Shown piece after piece: positions 1 to 6,389 of a stretch of 9,556 bases of DNA. This DNA comes from Rhodospirillaceae bacterium (GTDB lineage Bacteria > Pseudomonadota > Alphaproteobacteria > SP197), in assembly GCA_018700655.1 (NCBI GenBank), contig JABIUG010000363.1, positions 1 through 9,556 of the forward strand, given 5' to 3'. The notes beneath the pieces were generated by a model that had not been told where the DNA came from, did no database searches, and worked only from the letters and a program-made list of their open reading frames with translations. Each line of letters opens with the position of its first letter. The stretch's first letter is position 1. A program made the position numbers and the translations under genes.

Positions 1-1319
1 ACCGCCATGGCGCGACCAGTTGTTACGTGTTGGCGTCCATCTGTTTCCTGCGCCACGACTACCACGAGATGTTCCGTATCGCGCCGGGTATGAAGCAGGG
101 ACGTCATGACGGCGCAAAACTTGGTTACGCCGTGATCGAGGTCTACGGCAACGGTCACCTGCACCATGTCGTTCGCACCCACGGGCGCTCGCTCGAACCC
201 GATGAAACTCTGCCAGCAACATCGAACGACTTGCCGATGGTCCATGGCCTCGCTCCACGCGAGCAAGCCGTCGGCCTCTACCTGCGCGCGCCGTGGTGCG
301 ACAGTGCCGATGTTCCCACGCCCTGGGGGCTCGACGCCTTCCGGCGCAAGCGCATCCGCAACGATTATCCCCTGATGGCGTTTTGGGAGATGGGGGTGCG
401 CGACCTGCGGGTGCCGCTCGATGATCTGGCCGATCCCAAGACACGCGCCCGCATGGCCGAACTCGCCGACCTTGGGCATCGCTTTACGGCCTATTGCTAC
501 GGTCTGCCCAAGGGTAGTGCGCGTGACGCCTTGAGGGATCACGGCAACATTCTTGCCGCCTGGGAAGTCATCGCGCCAACCACCGGCATCGCCGACCTGC
601 TCGCCGGGATAAACGACCTGAAGGGTGAGTTGCCGGTCTATTTCAACGCCAGCCGGGTCTTTGCCGAGTCGTTCAGCAGCAGCCATGGACTGAGGGCTGA
701 CGAGCGTGGCGTGGTCGAGGCTTTGCTTGCACTCGATGGTGCACGTGCTGCGATCGACGGCATGGTCTTTGGCATCGCACGGGATGAAGCACCGGCACAG
801 ACGATCGAAACCGCGCGCAAGAGCGTCGAGGGGATGGGGGTGATGGCAGCGGTCCATGTCCAGTTTGCCCATCGCAAGCCGTTGGACCCAGACGAGACCG
901 AACGCGAAGATGCCAACCGGATCGCGGAGTCCGTCGTCGGTGCGTTGGCCCATGGTGACGTCACGGTGTTTCTCGATAATTTCACCGGCATCGATCGCGG
1001 CTATTACTTCAGCGGCGGTCTCGTCGACCGGCTCTATAATCCGCTCGATGGAGCCCGGATCGTGCGGCACCTGCACGCCGCGTTGGATGGAAGCTGTACC
1101 CTTGAGGCGGTAAACGACGGTGAGGCTTTCCGGGTCGTTCAGGTGCGTTGTGCCAGCGGGCAGGGCTCTTTGCTGTTGCCAAATGTCGGGGTTGAATCCA
1201 GAGCATTGCCCGCCGCGTTATCGCGTGAAACCGGTTTCTGGATCGATCTGGCCAGTGGCGAGGAAGCGCCAGCAAAGTTGGCTGGCCCGACCCTGGTGTT
1301 GCACGGCCAGGCCGGCTGA
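1..1319 (+). CDS. Metallophosphoesterase-like protein with C-terminal TIM-barrel-like region (5' partial)
   Basis: The frame is open from base 3 to the TGA at 1317-1319, so the gene begins before the window. The GTG at 27 is probably internal, because the residues before it (RHGATSCYV) continue the same domain. The first 60 or so residues (CYVLASICFLRHDYHEMFRI, then KLGYAVIEVYGNGHLHHVVR) resemble the C-terminal end of calcineurin-like metallophosphoesterases, but the metal-binding motifs would lie upstream and are not visible. From about base 370 the protein alternates hydrophobic strands and helices (VRDLRVPL, RFTAYCYG, AAWEVIAPT, LPVYFNAS, DGMVFGIARD, VTVFLDNF), which suggests a TIM barrel, and it ends in a short beta-rich tail. 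I see no export signal in the visible part. It converges on the cytochrome gene with a 43-bp gap. The phosphoesterase call comes from family memory of the C-terminal pattern and is moderate; the barrel assignment is inference from the strand pattern. Confidence 0.55.
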   Translation, partial: RHGATSCYVLASICFLRHDYHEMFRIAPGMKQGRHDGAKLGYAVIEVYGNGHLHHVVRTHGRSLEPDETLPATSNDLPMVHGLAPREQAVGLYLRAPWCDSADVPTPWGLDAFRRKRIRNDYPLMAFWEMGVRDLRVPLDDLADPKTRARMAELADLGHRFTAYCYGLPKGSARDALRDHGNILAAWEVIAPTTGIADLLAGINDLKGELPVYFNASRVFAESFSSSHGLRADERGVVEALLALDGARAAIDGMVFGIARDEAPAQTIETARKSVEGMGVMAAVHVQFAHRKPLDPDETEREDANRIAESVVGALAHGDVTVFLDNFTGIDRGYYFSGGLVDRLYNPLDGARIVRHLHAALDGSCTLEAVNDGEAFRVVQVRCASGQGSLLLPNVGVESRALPAALSRETGFWIDLASGEEAPAKLAGPTLVLHGQAG

Positions 1320-1362
1320 AGCGCGTTGCGGTTCCTAGTGTTCGCGTGACCGATCTAGACCC

Positions 1363-1884
1363 TCACCAGGGTTTGTCGCCCTGCAGGGCCCAGACATCGA
1401 TGAAGTTGCCTGTGTTGGGCATCACGACCTGGGGAAGGGTTACGGCATCAAGCACCATATCCTCTTCGATCACACCGTTCCTGAACAGGATGTAGGCGGT
1501 CACGGCATAGACCTCGTCATTGCTGAGTGACTTGGGCGCATAAAACGGCATCGCACGGCGGATGTAATCGAACAGTGTCGTGGCATGGGGCCAGTGGAGG
1601 CCGGCCGGTTTGGGCCATAGCTCATTGGGTCCGACAAATGGCATGATCGGACCCTCGGCACCGGTTTCGCCATGGCAGGACGAACAGTCGTAGAGGTAGA
1701 CCTCGGCACCTTGCACCACGGACCCGCTGCCTGCTGGCAGACCCGTTCCGTCAGGCATGACATAACGTGCGTAGACTGGGATTTCGTCTTGGGCGAGCGG
1801 TTGGCCAAGGCCCGGCCCGTCGGCTTGGGCCATGCCGGCAAACATCATCAGCGCTGCACAAATCAGGGTTTTAGAGGTAAACAT
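1363..1884 (-). CDS. Single-heme cytochrome c, SoxD C-terminal-half-like; electron acceptor of the SoxC-like enzyme
   Basis: This 173-residue protein has a Sec signal peptide (residues 1-21, MFTSKTLICAALMMFAGMAQ, probable cleavage after AQA), so it should be periplasmic. It carries one heme c site, CSSCH at 67-71. The likely axial methionine is Met112 in RRAMPF. The block ATTLFDYIRRAMPFYAPKSL (101-120) followed by DEVYAVTAYILF and a late VVMPN is the pattern of the C-terminal heme domain of SoxD, the diheme cytochrome of sulfite/sulfur dehydrogenase. SoxD is normally about twice this length, and the N-terminal heme domain is absent here. The gene starts inside the end of the SoxC-like gene (14-nt overlap) with a strong Shine-Dalgarno sequence, so the two are very probably translated together and form one redox pair. 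It is the last gene of the minus-strand run. Confidence 0.88.
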   Translation of the reverse strand: MFTSKTLICAALMMFAGMAQADGPGLGQPLAQDEIPVYARYVMPDGTGLPAGSGSVVQGAEVYLYDCSSCHGETGAEGPIMPFVGPNELWPKPAGLHWPHATTLFDYIRRAMPFYAPKSLSNDEVYAVTAYILFRNGVIEEDMVLDAVTLPQVVMPNTGNFIDVWALQGDKPW

Positions 1885-3184
1885 TTTCGACCTCTCCTTC
1901 TGCCGTGATCCGCCATGGCTGGATCGCGTTGTAGTGCAGGTAGTTCGACGGTGCGTATTTCGCCTTCCAAGCGGTTCGGGCCGGTTGTACCGCGCCGGTC
2001 TCGTCGATTGCCCGACTCAACAGGTCCGTGGGCGCGCCATTCCAGACCCAGGGGATGCGGAAACGGGTCAGAGCCTGGGAAAGGACAGGCCCTGCCAGTT
2101 CGGCATCGGCCCAGCTTTGCCCGCCATCGGCTGAAACCTCTACTCTGGCGATGCGTCCTGCGCCCGACCAGGCGAGCCCGGAGACCTCATAGAAACCCGG
2201 CCCCTGCATCGTCATCAATGCCGACGGGTGTGTGATCAACGACTTCACACCCATGCCGAACGTGAATTGTGCGACCTGTCCGTCGGCCAACAACTCGGAG
2301 TATTCGCCCGATTCCGATTTGGTGTGCGCCGGGTTGTCGGTGACAAAAAGGCTCGTCACCCATTTGACGTTCATGTTGCCTTCATAGCCCGGCAGCAGAA
2401 GACGCATGGGATAACCCTGTTCGGGCCGCAGGCGTTCACCGTTCTGATAGAGCGCCAGGATGCCATCACCCATCATCTTTTCCATCGGGATCGAGCGCGC
2501 CATGCCGGGCCCGTCATCACCGATCGCCACAACCCATTTTGCCTCAGGCTTGACCCCGGCCTCATCGAGCAGAACGCTGAGCGGTACACCGGTCCATTCG
2601 GCGTTCGAGACGAGCCCGTGGAGTTGATCGATGGTGATCTGAAATGGCCCGCTGTCGAATGCGTTGCGCCCGCTGTTTCCGGCACATTCCAGGAAATGCA
2701 CGTTGGAGACCATGGGATAACGATCGAGCGCCGCCAGGTCGAACTGCAGCGGCCGCTCAACCAACCCATGGATCATCAGCCGATGGTCATAAGCATTGAG
2801 TTGGGGCCGTCCGCCGTGATGGACTTCGAAGTGAAGGCCGTTGGGCGTGATCGAACCGCGCAGATACTGGAGCGGCGTGCCCGAAAAGCCGTACTCAGGC
2901 GCGAGGCCGGGGTAGAGCTGGATCACGGCCCGCTGGACATAGCCTTCTTCCGGCGCCGGCATACCATAGGCGCGCGCGGTTTCGCCTGCCTGGGTCACCC
3001 ATTGGGCAAGGTCGCCATCGGCACGGCTCTGCCCTGTCATGGCCAGGCCGGATGCCGCCGCGCCGGCACCCAGAGCGAAGCAGCGGCCCAGAAGCTGGCG
3101 CCGGTCCACAAGCCCGCCTCCGGCGGCCGTGTCGAGTGAGTTCATGTTGTCTGCTTTTGTGGCCACGCCTGCGTCCCCCTGCAT
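1871..3184 (-). CDS. soxC: SoxC-like sulfite dehydrogenase, molybdopterin subunit, Tat-exported
   Basis: This sulfite oxidase family enzyme oxidises sulfite, or protein-bound sulfane sulfur in true SoxCD, in the periplasm. Counting from the ATG at 3184 (437 residues), a twin-arginine signal DRRQLLGRC is at about 27-35, followed by a hydrophobic Ala/Gly segment. The molybdopterin domain covers about 110-290; VHFLECAGNSGRNAF contains the expected molybdenum-ligand Cys167. GYEGNMNVKWV at about 266-276 is typical of SoxC. The C-terminal third (GLAWSGAGRIARVEVSADGG) is the Mo-cofactor dimerisation domain. No heme motif is present, so electrons must leave through the overlapping cytochrome gene. 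The start is uncertain: a GTG at 3199 and an ATG at 3145 are in frame and none has a strong ribosome binding site; 3184 is an ATG with a weak GGA before it. No other sox genes are visible, so a plain sulfite dehydrogenase role is as likely as a thiosulfate-oxidising Sox role. Confidence 0.9.
   Translation of the reverse strand: MQGDAGVATKADNMNSLDTAAGGGLVDRRQLLGRCFALGAGAAASGLAMTGQSRADGDLAQWVTQAGETARAYGMPAPEEGYVQRAVIQLYPGLAPEYGFSGTPLQYLRGSITPNGLHFEVHHGGRPQLNAYDHRLMIHGLVERPLQFDLAALDRYPMVSNVHFLECAGNSGRNAFDSGPFQITIDQLHGLVSNAEWTGVPLSVLLDEAGVKPEAKWVVAIGDDGPGMARSIPMEKMMGDGILALYQNGERLRPEQGYPMRLLLPGYEGNMNVKWVTSLFVTDNPAHTKSESGEYSELLADGQVAQFTFGMGVKSLITHPSALMTMQGPGFYEVSGLAWSGAGRIARVEVSADGGQSWADAELAGPVLSQALTRFRIPWVWNGAPTDLLSRAIDETGAVQPARTAWKAKYAPSNYLHYNAIQPWRITAEGEVENVYL
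1894..1899 (-). promoter_or_regulatory. Ribosome binding site of the cytochrome gene, inside the SoxC-like gene
   Basis: On the minus strand AAGGAG (extended GAAGGAGAGG) lies 9 nt before the ATG at 1884. It is built from the last codons of the SoxC-like gene (Glu-Gly-Glu-Val), which ends at the TAA at 1871-1873 downstream of this ATG. The arrangement fixes the cytochrome start and suggests translational coupling. Confidence 0.8.
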
Positions 3185-3261
3185 ACGTCCGTCAGACACT
3201 ATGCCCAGAAGCAGCGGCGGAGCCGTCTTATTGATCGTCCTGCATGGCGATGGGCGCTCGC

Positions 3262-4044
3262 TCAGTCTGGTTTGCGCGCGCGCATGTGGCCTGGTCGGAG
3301 TTCACGGTTGTCGATCACGATCAGGAGCTGGCGCCAGTTCTCGGTAATGCGCGCGGTTTCCTTCTCGCCCACCATCGCCTGCATCTGATCCTTCATCGGA
3401 CCGGTGATCTGGTCGTACTGGTTTTGTGACAGCACGCGGAACCGGTCGGAGACATCGAACAGTGCGATATCGGTGAAACCGTTGTCGCGCAGGCCCTCGC
3501 CGTAACTTGCGAGTGTTGCCATGTGATAGGTCAGGCCCTCCAGTTCGAAGAACCGCTCCATCTCATGACTGTAGGGGTCGGGGCCACGGCACCAGTCGGC
3601 GGCCAGCAAAAGGCCGCCGGGCCTCAGCACCCGATGCACATCGGCCAGCAGCGCCTGTTTGTCGGGGATATGAATCCAGACATCCTTGCTGAACACGACA
3701 TCGACACTGGCGTCGTCCAAAGGCAAGTGCCCGGGTTCGACGAGACGAAGATCGATACGGTCGTCCAGCTCGGCTGCAGATACCCGCTTTCTGGCTCTGT
3801 CAATCAACGGTGCCTCAACATCAAAGCCAATGATGCTGCAGTCGTGTTCCCTGACCAGCATGACATCGATGCCGCCGACGCCGCAGCCGATATCGAGCAC
3901 CTGCTTGCCCACGAGATCGGAATCGCCCACGAGATTGCGCACCTCATCGGGACCGCCCGGAGCGATGAAGCCGTCGCCATAGATCAGCTCCAGCACGGTG
4001 ACCATCGTGTCATCGTATTCGTCGTCGTGCGTGCTGTCGGTCAT
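3262..4044 (-). CDS. Class I SAM-dependent methyltransferase, phosphoethanolamine/amine N-methyltransferase-like
   Basis: This is a 260-residue soluble protein with a Rossmann SAM-binding fold. Motif I is VLDIGCGVGG (49-58), the ribose-binding acidic residue is probably Asp75 in IIGFDVE, and the post-motifs are DVVFSKDVWIHIPDK (115-129) and VLRPGGLLLAADW (139-151). The N-terminal LIYGDGFIAPGG (20-31), the SKD..IHI.DK block and the later YGEGLRDNGF match the layout of plant and nematode phosphoethanolamine N-methyltransferases and related bacterial small-molecule methyltransferases. The substrate cannot be fixed; glycine/sarcosine-type or other small acceptors are alternatives. The ATG at 4044 follows CAGGAAACTCC, a good ribosome binding site, 15 nt after the stop of the GFA gene. 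A gap of about 77 bp separates it from the SoxC-like gene downstream. Confidence 0.8.
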   Translation of the reverse strand: MTDSTHDDEYDDTMVTVLELIYGDGFIAPGGPDEVRNLVGDSDLVGKQVLDIGCGVGGIDVMLVREHDCSIIGFDVEAPLIDRARKRVSAAELDDRIDLRLVEPGHLPLDDASVDVVFSKDVWIHIPDKQALLADVHRVLRPGGLLLAADWCRGPDPYSHEMERFFELEGLTYHMATLASYGEGLRDNGFTDIALFDVSDRFRVLSQNQYDQITGPMKDQMQAMVGEKETARITENWRQLLIVIDNRELRPGHMRARKPD

Positions 4045-4059
4045 GGAGTTTCCTGTGTG

Positions 4060-5010
4060 TTAGGGGCTGGAGAGACTGTCGTCGGAGGGTGCCCACGAGA
4101 GTTGACCTGGCCATTCGCGCAACTCACCGGCCAGGCGGAGCCACGGCAGACGGTCCCTGATGAAGATCTGGTGTGTTGGCGCAAACAGCCCGGGTTGGTC
4201 CGCGCTGCCCAGAGTGACCCAATAGCTCTCGTTACCGTCTTCTGTGTCGCTGGAGAACCTAAAGGCGATCTGACATCCGCAGGTCTCACAGAAGTTACGT
4301 TGGGCAAGATGCGACGAACTGAATGTCCTGGGTTCTCCCCTGGTGAACGCAAAGTTCTCGGCGGCAATCTCGATCCAGCTGAACAGCGTTGCTCCAGTTG
4401 CCTTGCGACACATGCCGCAATGACAATGGCCGGTCGGCGGGGTTTCACCGACAGTCGCGCAATATCGCAGGGCGCCGCACAGGCACCCGCCTTCGAAGCT
4501 GTCACCGTTCCCCAGTTGTCCGGTTTGCGGATCATCATAGCTCGTATCCGGCACCGTGTGTCGTGCCAGCTCGTCCTGGGTCCGGAGCCAGGGGAGCTGG
4601 CTGGGAAAGCGTGGCAGTTCGTCGTCGACCTGCAGCCAGGCGGGCTTGTCGTCGGTGAATATATGATGGGTTGGCGTGATGTCACCGGGTCGGTCCATGC
4701 TTCCAAGTGTGATCCAGATGACCTGGGGCGGACCCTTTGGGTCGCCAACCGCCTGAAAAGTCATCGCACCGCCGCAGGTCCCACAGAACGAACGTTCGGC
4801 CAGATCGGAGGAGTGGAACATGGATGGCGTACCGCTGGTGAAGGCAAAGCTCTCGGCCGTATGGGCAACCCAGGTGACGAAGGTTCCACCATTGGCCTTG
4901 CGGCACATGCGGCAGAAACAATGGGTCGCAGTCCGAGAATGGTCCTGTTCGGCATGGAAACGCATCGCGCCGCACAGGCAGCCGCCTTCATGGATGTCGC
5001 CGCTCGCCAT
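4060..5010 (-). CDS. Tandem two-domain GFA (formaldehyde-activating-enzyme-like) zinc protein
   Basis: This 316-residue protein contains two complete GFA/CENP-V-type domains. Domain 1 (about 8-145) has GGCLCGAMRF, CFCRMCRK and FCGTCG, with cysteines 11, 13, 31, 33, 36, 76 and 79. Domain 2 (about 173-308) has GGCLCGALRY, CHCGMCRK and FCETCG, with cysteines 176, 178, 196, 198, 201, 241 and 244. The zinc-ligand pattern is intact in both. Each half also repeats VTLGS/ITLGS and a closing THxIF...PWL block, so this is an internal duplication. The family is named for glutathione-dependent formaldehyde-activating enzyme, but most members have no proven activity, so glutathione or formaldehyde handling is inference. 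Single-domain members are usually about 120-170 residues. The ATG at 5010 is preceded by TAGGAA, which overlaps the stop of the upstream cupin gene (10-nt gap). Confidence 0.85.
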   Translation of the reverse strand: MASGDIHEGGCLCGAMRFHAEQDHSRTATHCFCRMCRKANGGTFVTWVAHTAESFAFTSGTPSMFHSSDLAERSFCGTCGGAMTFQAVGDPKGPPQVIWITLGSMDRPGDITPTHHIFTDDKPAWLQVDDELPRFPSQLPWLRTQDELARHTVPDTSYDDPQTGQLGNGDSFEGGCLCGALRYCATVGETPPTGHCHCGMCRKATGATLFSWIEIAAENFAFTRGEPRTFSSSHLAQRNFCETCGCQIAFRFSSDTEDGNESYWVTLGSADQPGLFAPTHQIFIRDRLPWLRLAGELREWPGQLSWAPSDDSLSSP

Positions 5011-5020
5011 CGTCCATTTC

Positions 5021-5365
5021 CTAACGGATCATGTAGACCTTGCGCACGGTTTCATGGACCCGGCAGGTGCCTTTCCAGTCCTTTGGGAAAAAGGCGGCGG
5101 TATCGGGCTTGATCTCGATCAGGTCACCGCTCTCGTGGGCATAGGTCGCGCTGCCTTCCAGGAAGTGACAGAACTCGTCTGCCGTCACGTGACAGTTCCA
5201 GTAGCCTGGTGTGCAGATCCAGATGCCGGTCTCGGCTGAACCGTCGGCATGGCGATGGAGGAGCACGCCGGAGGTGCGGGACTCGCCTTCGATCATGGTC
5301 GGGACGGCGCCCCAGTCGACGACATCGGTGATCGTGCAGGGATCTCTCAATACGGGCGTTTTCAT
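5021..5365 (-). CDS. Small cupin protein, DUF861/Cupin_3 type (copy 2)
   Basis: This 114-residue single-domain protein follows the Cupin_3 (DUF861) pattern: IWICTPGYWNCHV (48-60), DEFCHFLEGSATY (63-75), an acidic turn, then PDTAAFFPKDWKGTCRVHET and KVYMIR. The conserved Trp-x-Cys-Thr-Pro-Gly and Asp-Glu-x-Cys-His motifs suggest a beta-barrel pocket. Relatives include the (S)-ureidoglycine aminohydrolase-like cupins, but many DUF861 proteins have no known substrate, so no reaction is assigned. It aligns without gaps over its last 97 residues with the upstream cupin, with about 45 identities counted by eye. It starts at the ATG at 5365, 8 nt after the stop of that gene, and ends 10 nt before the GFA gene. 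It has no signal peptide and is probably cytoplasmic. Confidence 0.8.
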   Translation of the reverse strand: MKTPVLRDPCTITDVVDWGAVPTMIEGESRTSGVLLHRHADGSAETGIWICTPGYWNCHVTADEFCHFLEGSATYAHESGDLIEIKPDTAAFFPKDWKGTCRVHETVRKVYMIR

Positions 5366-5373
5366 CGCAGGCC

Positions 5374-5739
5374 TCAGCGCAACATGAAGACGTTACGGAT
5401 GGTCTCGTGCACGATGCACTGCCCCGTCCAGCCTTCCAGAAAATGGACGACGGTGCCGGGGGTGACCTCGATGACCTCGCCGTCATCGCTGGTATAAGTC
5501 GCTCGCCCGGCGATGAAATGGCAGAGCTCGTCGCCGGGGATGCTCAGGCGCCAGGTTCCCGGCGTGCAGACCCACAGGGCCGATTCGGACGTCTTGTCAT
5601 CGTTCTGCCACAGCAGGATGCCGCTCGAATGCGACTGCCCCTCGAGCATATCGGGCTGATCGCCCCAGTCGGTCAGTTCGCCGACCGTGGTTGCAGGCGC
5701 GACATGCGGCGCCGTGGATTCCAGACCTTTATGCGGCAA
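5374..5739 (-). CDS. Small cupin protein, DUF861/Cupin_3 type (copy 1), TTG start
   Basis: This 121-residue protein is a paralogue of the next gene. The core runs from WGDQPDMLEG (25-34) through LWVCTPGTW and DELCHFIAGRATY to VHETIRNVFMLR at the C terminus. It has a slightly longer N-terminal tail (MPHKGLESTAPHVAP) than copy 2. The chosen start is TTG at 5737-5739, because a near-perfect AAGGAG lies 7 nt before it and there is no in-frame ATG before the core domain. The second histidine of a classical cupin HxH motif is not obvious, as is usual for DUF861 proteins, so metal binding is uncertain. It sits 24 bp after the thioesterase gene in the same operon. Two different copies kept side by side may form a heterodimer or handle related ligands; this is inference. 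Confidence 0.78.
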   Translation of the reverse strand: MPHKGLESTAPHVAPATTVGELTDWGDQPDMLEGQSHSSGILLWQNDDKTSESALWVCTPGTWRLSIPGDELCHFIAGRATYTSDDGEVIEVTPGTVVHFLEGWTGQCIVHETIRNVFMLR

Positions 5740-5746
5740 GGTGTTT

Positions 5747-5752
5747 CTCCTT
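5747..5752 (-). promoter_or_regulatory. Ribosome binding site that supports a TTG start
   Basis: On the minus strand AAGGAG is followed by the 7-nt spacer AAACACC and then TTG at 5739-5737. The strength and spacing of this site are the main reason for accepting the non-ATG start of the first cupin gene. Confidence 0.75.
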
Positions 5753-5763
5753 CTTGGTGTCTG

Positions 5764-6213
5764 TTACTGAACTGCTTCTGTATCCGCCGGCATCAAGCCT
5801 GTCTGCAGGATTTCACGAAAGCCGTCGGGCATCGGTGCTGAACGGCGTGTCGTCTCGTCAAAAAAGACATCGCGGGCATGTTCGACCGCGCATAGGTCTC
5901 CGCTGTCGGCGTTGTAGAGCCGTGCGGTGCGGTTGAGGCTTTTGTTGCCCAGACGGGTGAAACCGGCGCGCACGATCATCAGGTCACCGGCGAGCATTTC
6001 ATGGCGGTACTCGATCGTGGTTTCGGCCACGACCGGGATGATTGAGCCGACTTCGCGCATCTGGCCATAACTCAACCCGACCTGGTGGTAGAGGTGGAAA
6101 CTGGCATCATCAAAAAACGCCGCATACCAGCGCGCGTTCATGTGACCGAACTGATCGCAATGCCAGGGAAAGACCGTGCTGCGATAGGTCTCGAACGGTT
6201 CAGTCATGGTCAT
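5764..6213 (-). CDS. Acyl-CoA thioesterase, 4HBT hotdog family
   Basis: This 149-residue protein has the hotdog-fold thioesterase pattern of the 4-hydroxybenzoyl-CoA thioesterase (4HBT) family. FPWHCDQFGHMNARWYAAFF (15-34) carries the D-x-x-G-H-x-N motif, with Asp20 the likely catalytic acid and Asn26 in the conserved position. The later strands TTIEYRHEMLAGDLMIVRAG and TARLYNADSGDLCAVEH fit the family. It should hydrolyse an acyl- or aroyl-CoA in the cytoplasm; the acyl group is not predictable. It is the first gene of the minus-strand run. The ATG at 6213 follows TGAGGAAAGC, a good though close ribosome binding site; a second ATG two codons in is an alternative start. The nearest plus-strand gene is divergent, so the operon promoter should lie in 6214-6389. 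Confidence 0.85.
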   Translation of the reverse strand: MTMTEPFETYRSTVFPWHCDQFGHMNARWYAAFFDDASFHLYHQVGLSYGQMREVGSIIPVVAETTIEYRHEMLAGDLMIVRAGFTRLGNKSLNRTARLYNADSGDLCAVEHARDVFFDETTRRSAPMPDGFREILQTGLMPADTEAVQ

Positions 6214-6389
6214 GCTTTCCTCATAGAACAGGCGGTTGATCTGACATTGCCATCATGCCGGACTTGATCGGCTATGCCGAGACCCACGGGGTCCTGTTGA
6301 GGCCGCGGGGTTGTGGAAATCATGTCCAAGCACGTTTTCGGGTGTCATGCTCCCGGTGAAGCACTCTGTCAGACCAGGAAGGACGAGCC
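6214..6389. promoter_or_regulatory. Divergent intergenic region between the minus-strand operon and the NIPSNAP/AKR pair
   Basis: These 176 bp separate two divergent start codons, so promoters for both units are expected here. I cannot point to a convincing -35/-10 pair. Visible elements are the NIPSNAP ribosome binding site (AGGAAGGA at 6376-6383), the thioesterase ribosome binding site (minus strand, 6218-6222), two TTGATC hexamers (6236-6241 and 6264-6269), and a short dyad GACCC-ACG-GGGTC (6281-6293). The dyad or the hexamer pair could be a regulator site, but both are short enough to occur by chance. No regulator gene is present in the window. Confidence 0.5.

Noticed and set aside
1320..1362. 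Terminator between the convergent metallophosphoesterase-like and cytochrome genes
   Set aside because: No stem of useful length and no T-tract is visible in the 43-bp gap.
2228..3139. Plus-strand open frame (303 codons) opposite the SoxC-like gene
   Set aside because: It lies wholly antisense to a gene with an intact molybdenum domain and Tat signal, and the translation shows no family pattern.
3523..5112. Long plus-strand open frame (529 codons) opposite the methyltransferase and GFA genes
   Set aside because: It runs antisense across two well-supported genes and their junction. Its translation has no recognisable domain, while the minus strand has clear SAM-binding and cysteine motifs with ribosome binding sites. 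Long antisense frames are common in GC-rich DNA.
6281..6293. GACCC-ACG-GGGTC dyad as a defined operator
   Set aside because: Five-base arms are expected by chance in sequence of this length and GC content, so it is mentioned only as part of the intergenic region.
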